Assembly (NCBI GenBank): GCA_018993265.1
Contig: JAGKSW010000032.1
Coordinates: forward strand, 21,028-85,027
Origin: Nostoc sp. TH1S01
GTDB lineage: Bacteria > Cyanobacteriota > Cyanobacteriia > Cyanobacteriales > Nostocaceae
Direction of reading: 5' to 3'
DNA: 64,000 nucleotides
A model generated the notes under the pieces. It did no database searches and was not told the origin of the DNA. It worked only from the letters and a program-made list of their open reading frames with translations. How positions within the stretch are numbered: position 1 is the first letter of the stretch; the number at the start of each line of letters is the position of its first letter. Shown one piece after another: positions 36,972-45,586 of this stretch. The position numbers were made by a program, and so were the translations under genes.

Positions 36972-37496
36972 ATGGAGCCTACCTTCGATTGGGAAAAAGT
37001 CAATTTACCAGAAATTGTTGAAGGTTTGAGTGCGATTATTTTCTCACCAATGATTGTACCTGTGGCTGAAGTTATCAAACAACCTTTAGTCCAAACAGCT
37101 ATTAAAGAAGGTATAAATCTCTCACAAAGTTATCAAGAAACCATTGCAGCCATAACAGGTGATAGTCGCACTCAACAAACAACAGCCGAATTAAATTATA
37201 GAAATAGCTCAACTTCTCAAACTTATTTAACAAATGGCAAATCGGCGATCGCTAAAGACTTGTTAAATATAATGTCAGATTTTAATACCGATGTTTATAA
37301 AATGACTAATGGTGCTGCTGATTTACGGTTAATAGTACCTCTAGGGCTTGGTTTATTTGCACTTAATCAGTTAATTAAACAAGGTTTTAAGTTAGAAGAT
37401 ATACCTTGGTACATATTAGTCTGGTTTGCCTTTGATAGTTTTACCAAACTTAATCCTTCTGAAGAATCACAGCTAGTAAATATAAATCAAAATTAA
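36972..37496 (+). CDS. Small protein upstream of the P-type ATPase
   Basis: 174 residues from ATG 36972 (MEPTFDWEKVNLPEIV), RBS aggag about 10 nt before. One hydrophobic segment near 15-32 and another near 120-135 (LRLIVPLGLGLFALNQLI). Similar DUF5132-like small membrane proteins neighbour heavy-metal P-type ATPases in cyanobacteria; likely a partner or regulator of the next gene (92-bp gap). No metal-binding Cys/His motif. Confidence 0.65.
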   Translation: MEPTFDWEKVNLPEIVEGLSAIIFSPMIVPVAEVIKQPLVQTAIKEGINLSQSYQETIAAITGDSRTQQTTAELNYRNSSTSQTYLTNGKSAIAKDLLNIMSDFNTDVYKMTNGAADLRLIVPLGLGLFALNQLIKQGFKLEDIPWYILVWFAFDSFTKLNPSEESQLVNINQN

Positions 37497-37587
37497 TCAA
37501 TTTAACCCAATAATTTTAGGAATAAACTTTGAAACTCTTAACATTTCTATTAACAGAAATCAGGATTTCATACATTATAATTTTTTA

Positions 37588-40500
37588 ATGGGATATATAT
37601 CTCTAAATTGCAGTTTTGCAAGAGAAACTACGGGGGCAAAAATTGCAGTGATTCAAGCAGTACATACAAAAGTTAAAGGTAGAGCTAGATATAAAGTAGA
37701 AGAACTTCACAATTCAGCAGAACTCAAAAATTATCTGGAGCGATCGCTATTAAATTATCCAGAAATACATTTTGTTAATGCTAATCCCTTAACTAGCAAA
37801 GTTTTGGTCTACTTTCCCAAAGAAAAAAGCTATAAAGATATAGCAGCTATCATTGACAGCGTTGTATTAACTTACAAAAGTAAGAGTAAGTTAATGCCAG
37901 CGAAAAAAAGCGAAAAAAACTTCAAAAATAACAAACAAACTCTGACTAATCCCAAACAACCAACAGGAGAAGACTGGTATCTGATGCCAGCCGATAAAGT
38001 TCTCTACAGGTTAAATAGTTCGCAAACATTGGGATTATCCAGAGAATCAGCCGCCGCCAATCTACATAAATATGGCGCTAATGTCCTCGCGCAAACAGAA
38101 ACACGCTCTGATTTAAGCATTATTCTTGAGCAATTTCAATCTCTACCTGTGGCATTATTAGGTGTAGCGGCGGGGGTATCGATATTCACAGGTGGAGTAA
38201 TTGACGCGGCGGTAATTTTAGGTGTAGTAATTCTCAATGCCGCCATTGGTTATACGACCGAAAGTCAATCAGAAAAAATCATTCACTCCCTAAAAAATCG
38301 AGACCAACCATCAACATGGGTAATTAGAGACGGTAAACAGCAAGAAATACCCACAGAAAAGGTCGTTTTAGGGGATATATTAGTCCTCAAACCTGGCAGT
38401 TATATAGCCGCCGATGCGCGACTAATTGCAGCAGATAACCTGAGTATTGATGAATCTGCTTTAACAGGTGAAAGTCTCCCCATTACGAAAATCAATGATT
38501 CCCTGATCGGTGAAGATATCCCATTAGGCGATCGCTTGAACATGGCCTACAAAGGAACTTTAGTTACAGGTGGTCAAGGGCTGGCGGTTGTGGTCGCCAC
38601 AGGTCAAAATACTGAAATGGGCAACATCCAACAACTTGTGGGTGAAGCCACCGCAATGGAAACTCCCCTCGCCAAACAACTAGACCAAGTAGGTAGCCAG
38701 CTAGTATTAATTAGCATGGGTATTTGCGGTCTTGTCTTTGGCTTGGGCGTGTGGCGGGGATATGGTTTAGTGCAGATGTTGAAATCATCCATATCTCTAG
38801 CCGTGGCGGCGGTTCCCGAAGGCTTACCCACCGTAGCGACTACCACCCTCGCCCTTGGTATCCGTGATATGCGCCGCAACCGCGTCCTCGTACGTAGTTT
38901 GAGTGCAGTTGAAGCCTTGGGTTCAGTGCAGACAATTTGCATGGATAAAACCGGCACACTGACAGAAAACAAAATGTCCGTCGTCGAAATTCAAAGCAAC
39001 ACCCACAACATTAAAGTTGCGGACGGGGAATTTATCACCGGGGAAAAAACAATCAATCCCTACAACAACGATGAACTATTAAAACTGATTCATGTTTCAG
39101 TTCTCTGCAACGAAAGCCAAGTCAGCCGCCAGGGAAATGGCAAGTATGAAGTCATCGGTTCAGCTACAGAAAATGCCCTGATTTACATGGCAATTAGTTC
39201 TGGGGTGGATATTATCGACCTGAGAGACAAATATCCCTTGTTGCAAACCAACTTGCGGTCAGAAAATCGTAACTTGATGAGTACAATTCATCAAACTTAT
39301 GATGGGAAAGAGTTTGTTGCCGTCAAAGGTAGCCCCGCCGAAGTTGTGGAACTCTGCCAAACATGGGTACAAGATGGGCAAATTGTAGAATTAACCCAAG
39401 CCGATAAAAGAGCGATCGCTATTGAAAATGATCGCATGGCAGGCAAAGCATTACGAGTCTTAGGCATAGCCTACAAGCATATTAACCAGTCACCAACCAA
39501 CAATAACCATGAATCAGACTTGATTTGGTTAGGTTTAGTCGGGATGGCTGACCCGATTAGGAAAGGTGCAAAAGAACTCATTTGTGACTTTCATCAAGCC
39601 GGAATTGCCACCGTGATGATTACTGGGGATCAAAGCCCCACAGCTTATGCGATCGCCAAAGAATTAGAATTAAGTCGAGAACAACAATTAGAAATTCTCG
39701 ATTCCAGCAACATCAATAATCTCACCCCCGAAGCCTTAACCGCCCTCAGCGACAAAGTAGATGTCTTTGCCCGCATCAGTCCCAGCAATAAACTGCAAAT
39801 AGTCCAAGCCTTGCAAGCCGCCGGTAAAGTCGTCGCCATGACAGGCGATGGAATTAACGACGCACCCGCCTTAAAAGCCGCCCAAGTCGGTGTCGCAATG
39901 GGTAAAGGCGGTACAGATGTCGCCAGAGAAGTTGCTGATATCGTCCTGGAAGACGACCGCCTCGAAACAATGATTGTCGCCGTCAGTCGCGGAAGGACAA
40001 TTTACAACAACATCCGCAAATCTGTGCATTTCCTCCTCGCCACCAACCTCAGCGAAATCATGGTGATGACAGCAGCCACCGCCGCAGGTATTGGCGAACC
40101 TTTAAATGCGATTCAACTACTCTGGCTAAACTTAGTTACCGACATCTTCCCCGGTTTGTCCTTAGCAATGGAAGCCCCAGAACCAGAAGTTTTGAGTCAA
40201 CCACCACGCAACCCCGACGAACCAATCATTAAAAAATCCGACTTTGGGCGAATTGTCTTTGAGTCTGCTGGTTTATCTGTCAGTACCTTACTCGCTTACG
40301 CCTACGCCATCCGCAGATATGGTTTTAGCCCCCAAGCCAGTACCGTCGCCTTTTTCACCCTGACCTCAAGCCAATTGCTGCATACAATTAGCTGTCGTTC
40401 CGAACATCACAGCTTATTTAGCAAAGAAAAACTCCCACGGAATAGCTATTTAAATGCTGCCATTGTTGGTTCCTTTGCTATCCAAATTTTAGCGATCGCC

Positions 40501-40677
40501 TTGCCACCTTTGCGAAACCTCTTAAAGATTACTCCAATTAACTTTATCGATACTGCCGTCATTATTGGTAGTGCATTGTGGCCTTTATTATTAAGTGAAT
40601 CAACAAAGAATATTCAGCCACAAAATACCTCCTTACTCGCACTTCCTCCAAATAACAATGCAATACAGTTAACTTAA
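37588..40677 (+). CDS. Cation-transporting P-type ATPase with N-terminal HMA-like domain
   Basis: 1029 residues. Residues 20-97 form a ferredoxin-like (HMA-type) domain lacking the CxxC, followed by a cation-ATPase N domain (about 128-170). Further on: TGES actuator, TM4 motif VPEGLP (P2-type, as in Ca2+ and Na+ pumps), phosphorylation DKTGTLTENK (Asp453), TGDQ and GDGINDAP (about 753). C-terminal TM helices follow. P2-type TM4 with an HMA-like N-domain is unusual. Ion not determined; metal or Ca2+ export is plausible. Confidence 0.88.
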   Translation: MGYISLNCSFARETTGAKIAVIQAVHTKVKGRARYKVEELHNSAELKNYLERSLLNYPEIHFVNANPLTSKVLVYFPKEKSYKDIAAIIDSVVLTYKSKSKLMPAKKSEKNFKNNKQTLTNPKQPTGEDWYLMPADKVLYRLNSSQTLGLSRESAAANLHKYGANVLAQTETRSDLSIILEQFQSLPVALLGVAAGVSIFTGGVIDAAVILGVVILNAAIGYTTESQSEKIIHSLKNRDQPSTWVIRDGKQQEIPTEKVVLGDILVLKPGSYIAADARLIAADNLSIDESALTGESLPITKINDSLIGEDIPLGDRLNMAYKGTLVTGGQGLAVVVATGQNTEMGNIQQLVGEATAMETPLAKQLDQVGSQLVLISMGICGLVFGLGVWRGYGLVQMLKSSISLAVAAVPEGLPTVATTTLALGIRDMRRNRVLVRSLSAVEALGSVQTICMDKTGTLTENKMSVVEIQSNTHNIKVADGEFITGEKTINPYNNDELLKLIHVSVLCNESQVSRQGNGKYEVIGSATENALIYMAISSGVDIIDLRDKYPLLQTNLRSENRNLMSTIHQTYDGKEFVAVKGSPAEVVELCQTWVQDGQIVELTQADKRAIAIENDRMAGKALRVLGIAYKHINQSPTNNNHESDLIWLGLVGMADPIRKGAKELICDFHQAGIATVMITGDQSPTAYAIAKELELSREQQLEILDSSNINNLTPEALTALSDKVDVFARISPSNKLQIVQALQAAGKVVAMTGDGINDAPALKAAQVGVAMGKGGTDVAREVADIVLEDDRLETMIVAVSRGRTIYNNIRKSVHFLLATNLSEIMVMTAATAAGIGEPLNAIQLLWLNLVTDIFPGLSLAMEAPEPEVLSQPPRNPDEPIIKKSDFGRIVFESAGLSVSTLLAYAYAIRRYGFSPQASTVAFFTLTSSQLLHTISCRSEHHSLFSKEKLPRNSYLNAAIVGSFAIQILAIALPPLRNLLKITPINFIDTAVIIGSALWPLLLSESTKNIQPQNTSLLALPPNNNAIQLT

Positions 40678-40710
40678 ACTCTGCGTCCTCTGCGTCTCTG
40701 CGGTTCGTAA
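40678..40710 (+). repeat. gcgtcctctgcg repeat before metK-like gene
   Basis: ctgcgtcctctgcgtctctg followed by cggttcgt. Same repeat as at 18840-18866 and in the MITE at 30724-30838. It fills almost the whole gap between the ATPase stop and the MetK start. Confidence 0.6.
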
Positions 40711-40716
40711 AATCTT

Positions 40717-41901
40717 ATGAAAAAAGACTTCATGTTCACATCAGAATCAGTCACCGAAGGACATCCTGATAAATTGTGCGATCAAATCAGCGATGCCATA
40801 GTAGACAGATTCTTACAACAAGACCCCTACGCCAGAGTCATTACCGAATGTGCCGCATCCACAGGCATATTATTTATTGCTGCCCGATTTGAACCAAACG
40901 CCAATGTAGACTTTACCAATATTGCCAGACAAGTAATCGAACAAATTGGTTACGAACAAAAAGAATTTAATAGTAAAACTTGTAGTATTTTGACCAGCTT
41001 GCGAGAATTACCCGCCAGTCAAACGCACTTATTTGATGAAAAGAATTTATCTGATGAAGAGATAGAAAAAATTACCGTTACCAATCAAGTAACAGTATTT
41101 GGTTTTGCATGTAATCAAACCTATACCCTCATGCCCTTGCCGATTTGGTTAGCGCATAAATTAGCCAGACAATTAAGCGAAGTCCGACACAAAAATATCC
41201 TACCCTATCTAACACCTGATGGTAAAACTCAAGTAGGAGTAGAATACCGCGATCGCCGTCCCTATAGAATCCATAGTATTACCGTCATCGCCAGTCAAAA
41301 TAAAGCAGGCAAACCAGATTACCAACAACTACAAGATGATATTCGAGAAACAGTAATTAATCCTGTTTTTGAGAATGAAGAAATTCGCCCCGATGCCAAA
41401 ACCAGAATATTTATTAATCCCGATGGCGCATTTATTAAAGGCGGGCCAGCAGTACATTCAGGGTTAACCGGCAGAAAAAATGCCATAGATACCTACGGCG
41501 AATATTCTAAACATAGCGGCTCAGCTTTGAGTGGCAAAGACCCAATTAGAATAGATAGAATCGGTGCTTATATTGCTCGTTATGCAGCCAAAAACGTAGT
41601 TGCTGCCAAACTTGCTGACGAATGCGAAGTGCAACTCAGTTATTCCATTGGTTTGTCTCGTCCCGTGAGTGTGCAAGTCGAGACATTTGGCACAGGCAAA
41701 ATTTCTGATGAAGAAATTACTAACTTATTAGAAAAACATTTTGATTTCCGCTTGGCAGGAATTATTAAAAAATTTAATTTAAGACATTTACCAACAATTC
41801 ATCAAGGCGGTTTTTATCGCCAACTGGCAGTTTATGGTCATGTAGGACGCGTGGATATAGATTTACCGTGGGAAAAAACAGATAAAGCCGGTGTATTTTG
41901 A
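40717..41901 (+). CDS. metK: S-adenosylmethionine synthetase, divergent paralogue
   Basis: 394 residues. Has the ATP-binding GHPDKLCDQISDAIVDR, KTRIFINPDGAF and SGKDPIRIDR motifs of MetK. Several otherwise invariant positions differ: GGG before FSGKD becomes SGS (HSGSALSGKD), and the region around residues 90-130 is shortened. It makes SAM from ATP and methionine. Standard cyanobacterial MetK starts and reads differently, so this appears to be a second, divergent copy. 39 bp after the P-type ATPase. Confidence 0.85.
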   Translation: MKKDFMFTSESVTEGHPDKLCDQISDAIVDRFLQQDPYARVITECAASTGILFIAARFEPNANVDFTNIARQVIEQIGYEQKEFNSKTCSILTSLRELPASQTHLFDEKNLSDEEIEKITVTNQVTVFGFACNQTYTLMPLPIWLAHKLARQLSEVRHKNILPYLTPDGKTQVGVEYRDRRPYRIHSITVIASQNKAGKPDYQQLQDDIRETVINPVFENEEIRPDAKTRIFINPDGAFIKGGPAVHSGLTGRKNAIDTYGEYSKHSGSALSGKDPIRIDRIGAYIARYAAKNVVAAKLADECEVQLSYSIGLSRPVSVQVETFGTGKISDEEITNLLEKHFDFRLAGIIKKFNLRHLPTIHQGGFYRQLAVYGHVGRVDIDLPWEKTDKAGVF

Positions 41902-41956
41902 GATTAAATAATTGTAAGCATATTATGATTCTAAGACTGCTTCAGCCAAAATTTAC

Positions 41957-42496
41957 TTACTCATGTTGCAAGTAAAATCTCTCAACCAGATCAACAATTA
42001 AGTCACATGGATCTTCACCTCGTTCTTTAATGAAAAGCATTTCTTTAAGATGTTCTTTAGTCATAAAAAGAATTATCTTGCGATGCTTACTATATATAGT
42101 ATTTCGCTGAATATGAGCGCCACGATCAGGAAGCTTACTACAAATCATAATTGCCAGCCTGCCCATAGGTTCAGTAAGGTAATTATCAGTTTGAATTACC
42201 TCTTCATGTCCAATATCTGTTGTTGCATAGTTTTTGAACTCAAAAAGTACCATTCTTGCTTCTAATTCCCGCAGAAGTAAACCCCAACCATGCTTTTCAT
42301 CAAAATTACGATTAGGGAATACAGCATCACGCCGATTTGTACCAGAGTATGTTCTTGGCTGAATGATTGGTCTAACCAATGGTGGAACAAATAGAAATTC
42401 TAGAATCTCTACACAAATGTCTTCAAACTGTTGCCAACCTCTTTTTCCAGCAGGACATTTATCAAGCCGATTAACTAAATCAGTAACTCGGCTCAT
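41957..42496 (-). CDS. PD-(D/E)xK-like protein coupled to TIR-nuclease
   Basis: 179 residues, no family name known. Visible nuclease-like residues: Glu25 (WQQFEDICVEIL), Asp57 (NRRDAVF) and Glu86-x-Lys88 (VLFEFKNY), the order and spacing of a restriction-endonuclease fold. It starts 4 bp inside the end of the TIR gene (tcat, ATGA overlap), so the two are translationally coupled. The conserved positions suggest an active or ancestral nuclease; a regulator or DNA-binding role is possible. Confidence 0.7.
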   Translation of the reverse strand: MSRVTDLVNRLDKCPAGKRGWQQFEDICVEILEFLFVPPLVRPIIQPRTYSGTNRRDAVFPNRNFDEKHGWGLLLRELEARMVLFEFKNYATTDIGHEEVIQTDNYLTEPMGRLAIMICSKLPDRGAHIQRNTIYSKHRKIILFMTKEHLKEMLFIKERGEDPCDLIVDLVERFYLQHE

Positions 42497-43395
42497 GAAG
42501 CATTGCTCAAGCTAGTAGAAAAATACTTGGAAACCAATTCAGTATTTTGTAACAGAAGCCTCTTTAACTCTGTTCCAGAAATAACTCTGATTGGTATACC
42601 AATAATTTTTTGGGCATCCTTTACCCAATCAAGCGCAACAGATGTAAGGTTTCCATTTGTAACAAGAAGTGCTTTGTTGATTTTTGGATTGCTTTTAGCA
42701 TATCCAGCTAACTGTCTAAGAGTTTGTAAATCTGCGCGACCATGATGATAAAGTTTAGTTTCGACGGCGTAAATTTCACGAGTTTCAGCACCAAATGGGT
42801 CTTTTTGACGAAACTCAACAACAGCATCAATACCTGAGTTCTTTTGCTGTATTTCTGACTGCAAGTTAACAAAACCAAGTTTTTGAAGAAGCTCCACAAC
42901 TAGTTGCTCAAAAGTTTGTGGAGATAGTTTTTCAAAATCAATTTTTGGAGTAAATCTTAAAGCCTCCGCAAGCTTCTCTAAATTCTCTTCAACTCCGTTT
43001 CTCATATCAAACCACTGATACATAGCAAGAGACGGCGGAATATCACAGTCTTCTAAAAGTACAGGTAAGAAGGTGACATCTCGGCTTTGTAATTCCTTTA
43101 GCACAGGTTCAATTTCGTAATCCATCCAAGGAGAACGTACTGCGTGTTTGGATAGTAGCAGTAAAAAGTAGGCACTGGCTGAAATAGCAGCACGAATAGA
43201 TTCAGCTATGTCATCTCCCGGACGCAGTTCATCAGCATCTAGCCAAACATTAAGATCATGAGATCGCAACCCTTCCACAATTGCTTTTGCAGCCGCGCTG
43301 TCTGCACTGGCGTAACTTACAAAAATTTGTGGTCTTTTTTTCAAGTCGCGTTCAAGGTTGGTCATATCATAATATTTCCGAGAGGACAGGCGCAT
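42493..43395 (-). CDS. TIR domain-Mrr-like restriction endonuclease fusion
   Basis: 300 residues. Residues 21-145 are a bacterial TIR domain (QIFVSYASADSAAAK, then SPWMDYEIEPVL with the catalytic-type Glu94 following Trp90). Residues 155-285 are an Mrr_cat-type PD-(D/E)xK domain: FEQLVVELLQKLGF, Asp190 in SGIDAVVEF, Glu212-x-Lys214 in YAVETKLYH and a C-terminal alpha/beta core. TIR domains in defence cleave NAD+ or make signalling molecules; Mrr enzymes cut DNA. An ATG at 43365 (MTNLERDLKK) is an alternative start. Confidence 0.85.
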   Translation of the reverse strand: MRLSSRKYYDMTNLERDLKKRPQIFVSYASADSAAAKAIVEGLRSHDLNVWLDADELRPGDDIAESIRAAISASAYFLLLLSKHAVRSPWMDYEIEPVLKELQSRDVTFLPVLLEDCDIPPSLAMYQWFDMRNGVEENLEKLAEALRFTPKIDFEKLSPQTFEQLVVELLQKLGFVNLQSEIQQKNSGIDAVVEFRQKDPFGAETREIYAVETKLYHHGRADLQTLRQLAGYAKSNPKINKALLVTNGNLTSVALDWVKDAQKIIGIPIRVISGTELKRLLLQNTELVSKYFSTSLSNAS

Positions 43396-43672
43396 TTAGT
43401 AGGAGGTATGCTAGAAATATCTGTACCTAATAGCTTAACTCACCGCCAATAAAAAATCTTTGGGGTCGTGCAGGAAGGGTTGCCAAAGGAAAAATATTTC
43501 ATAATGCACTCCCACTTAACAGCCGCTACCGCGTCTATGGGCGAAACAAAAAAATATTTATGCAAGAAATTTTTTAATGACATTAGTATCAATAACAATT
43601 TGAGATATTGGTATTTATAACTAGAAAGTTATTACTATTTATACGTTTTAACTCTACCCCTCCTAGAGTCAG

Positions 43673-43987
43673 CTACTGAAGACCTGGCATCTTACCGAAA
43701 TAGACCAGTAACAGAATTGCTGAAATAGCTAACCAGAGATTCTTTGTCAGTTCCTGACTATATTTATACTTCTCGAAATCTTTGGCAAATGGAGTCATAC
43801 CGCGTTCATATAAGTAACAAAACTCAAACCATAACCACAAGGGAGGAACAATAATCCAAAATGCCATGAGTGCTTTTTTGATATTTTCTGGCCAATTGAA
43901 GAGAACAGCACCTACAACCGAAATTAAGAGAAAAAGGATGGTGCTTCTGACAAATACTTCAGTTGGATTAGATTTTATCCGGTTCAT
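43673..43987 (-). CDS. Small three-TM membrane protein
   Basis: 104 residues, with TM helices near 15-33, 38-58 and 85-100 and a short loop ending at MTPFAKDF. No known family. It lies upstream of, and on the same strand as, the TIR gene, but the 277-bp gap (with a REP-like sequence near 43520-43550) argues against one operon. Membrane proteins accompany several defence systems, so the neighbourhood is noted. Confidence 0.65.
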   Translation of the reverse strand: MNRIKSNPTEVFVRSTILFLLISVVGAVLFNWPENIKKALMAFWIIVPPLWLWFEFCYLYERGMTPFAKDFEKYKYSQELTKNLWLAISAILLLVYFGKMPGLQ

Positions 43988-44183
43988 TTTTAAGCCTGAT
44001 CAACAGACTCAAGGCTACATCATTATATTGCTTGAGCGAGAAAGCAAATTCACTGAAAATATAGTTTTATATTTAACTTTATACCTCATAAGTATGATTA
44101 GGCTCTCTCTCATCAGCAGGATGGAATACTTGAGAAACTTCATCACCTTATAAGAGTAATTTTCTGGCTAAAAAGGTCTAAAA

Positions 44184-45305
44184 ATGACAGCTACAAACCA
44201 AAAAAATAAAATTCGTTATGCCGTTGTGGGTTTAGGTTGGTTTGCTCAAGAAGCTGCTTTGCCTGCATTTGCTAATACTGATAACTCGGAATTAGTTGCT
44301 TTAGTTTCTGATGATGCGACAAAACTAAAAGAACTTAGCCAAAAGTATGGCATTCAGCATACTTATTCTTATGAGGAATATGAAGACTGTCTGACCAGTG
44401 GTGAGATTGATGCTGTTTATATTGCATTACCTAATCACCTACATCGTGAATACACTGTACGAGCAGCTACTCAAAGTATTCATGTGCTTTGTGAAAAGCC
44501 AATGGCTGTGACAGAACAAGAGTGCGAGGCCATGATTAAGGCTGCAAAAGATAACGGTGTCAAGCTGATGATTGCTTATCGCTTACATTTAGAACCAGCC
44601 AACTTAGAGGCTGTGGAAATTGTGCGATCGCAGCAAATTGGTGAAGCGCGGGTTTTTAACTCTGTTTTCACGCAGCAAGTAGAAGGCGGTAATATTCGCT
44701 TACGAGATGTCACAGGAGGCGGAACCATCTATGATATCGGGATTTATTGCATTAATGCGGCACGCTATCTATTTCAAGACGAGCCAACCGAAGTATTTGC
44801 TGTAGCTGCTAGTAAAGGCGAACAACGCTTTAGCGAAGTCGAAGAAATGGCTAGTGTGATTTTACGCTTCCCCAATGAACGATTGGCTACATTTACCTGT
44901 AGCTTTGGAGCCGCCAAAGTTTCTACCTATCAAGTTGTTGGAACTAAAGGCGATTTAAAAGTAGAATCCGCTTATACATGGCATGGAGAAATCAAGCACT
45001 ACCTCACCATTGAGGATGAAACCCAAGAGCGAACTTTTGAGCAACATGATCAGTTAGCAGCGGAATTCACTTATTTCTCCGATTGCATTCTTCAAGATAA
45101 AGACCCAGAGCCATCGGGAATTGAAGGATTAAACGATGTTCGCATCATTCAGGCAATTTACCAATCTATTGAAACAGGTAAACCTGTGCAAGTGCAAACT
45201 CTCGATCGCTCTCAACGTCCGACATCAGAGCAAACTATTAAACGTCCGGCCAACGACGATCAGCCAGAGCTAATTCATGCTGCTGCACCTGGGGGTAATT
45301 CTTAA
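44184..45305 (+). CDS. Gfo/Idh/MocA-family oxidoreductase
   Basis: 373 residues. N-terminal Rossmann fold (VGLGWFAQEAALPAF), NAD(P)-handling EKPMAVT and the C-terminal alpha/beta domain with GGGTIYDIGIYCINAARYLF. Acts on sugars, inositols or related alcohols with NAD(P). The C-terminal tail (after VQVQTLDRSQRP) is polar and probably disordered. Substrate unknown. Confidence 0.9.
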   Translation: MTATNQKNKIRYAVVGLGWFAQEAALPAFANTDNSELVALVSDDATKLKELSQKYGIQHTYSYEEYEDCLTSGEIDAVYIALPNHLHREYTVRAATQSIHVLCEKPMAVTEQECEAMIKAAKDNGVKLMIAYRLHLEPANLEAVEIVRSQQIGEARVFNSVFTQQVEGGNIRLRDVTGGGTIYDIGIYCINAARYLFQDEPTEVFAVAASKGEQRFSEVEEMASVILRFPNERLATFTCSFGAAKVSTYQVVGTKGDLKVESAYTWHGEIKHYLTIEDETQERTFEQHDQLAAEFTYFSDCILQDKDPEPSGIEGLNDVRIIQAIYQSIETGKPVQVQTLDRSQRPTSEQTIKRPANDDQPELIHAAAPGGNS

Positions 45306-45338
45306 AGTTTGAGAGACGATTTATCAAGTAAATCTCAA

Positions 45339-45453
45339 GTAGGGTGCGTTATGGCTTCAGCCTAACGCACCGCTAGATTATGATGGTGCGTTAGGCGCTC
45401 CTATCTAGTTTTGGTGATGAATTAGCTCACAATCTGCGCCTAACACACCCTAC
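45339..45453. mobile_element. MITE-like element with gtagggtgcgtta ends
   Basis: 115 bp bounded by gtagggtgcgtta (45339-45351) and taacacaccctac (45441-45453), which match at 12 of 13 positions. The core repeats the ggtgcgttaggc motif in both orientations. Non-coding, between the oxidoreductase and the hybrid kinase. Confidence 0.75.
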
Positions 45454-45586
45454 GGGAATTTTTTTTACTTTATAAATGTAATAATTTATATTGACGCTTC
45501 AGATTCCAGGCCTTGCTCTTCGATCTATGTCATGTTAAAAAACTGAATACAGATTCTTCTTTAATTTCTTTTAACTGACAGACAGA

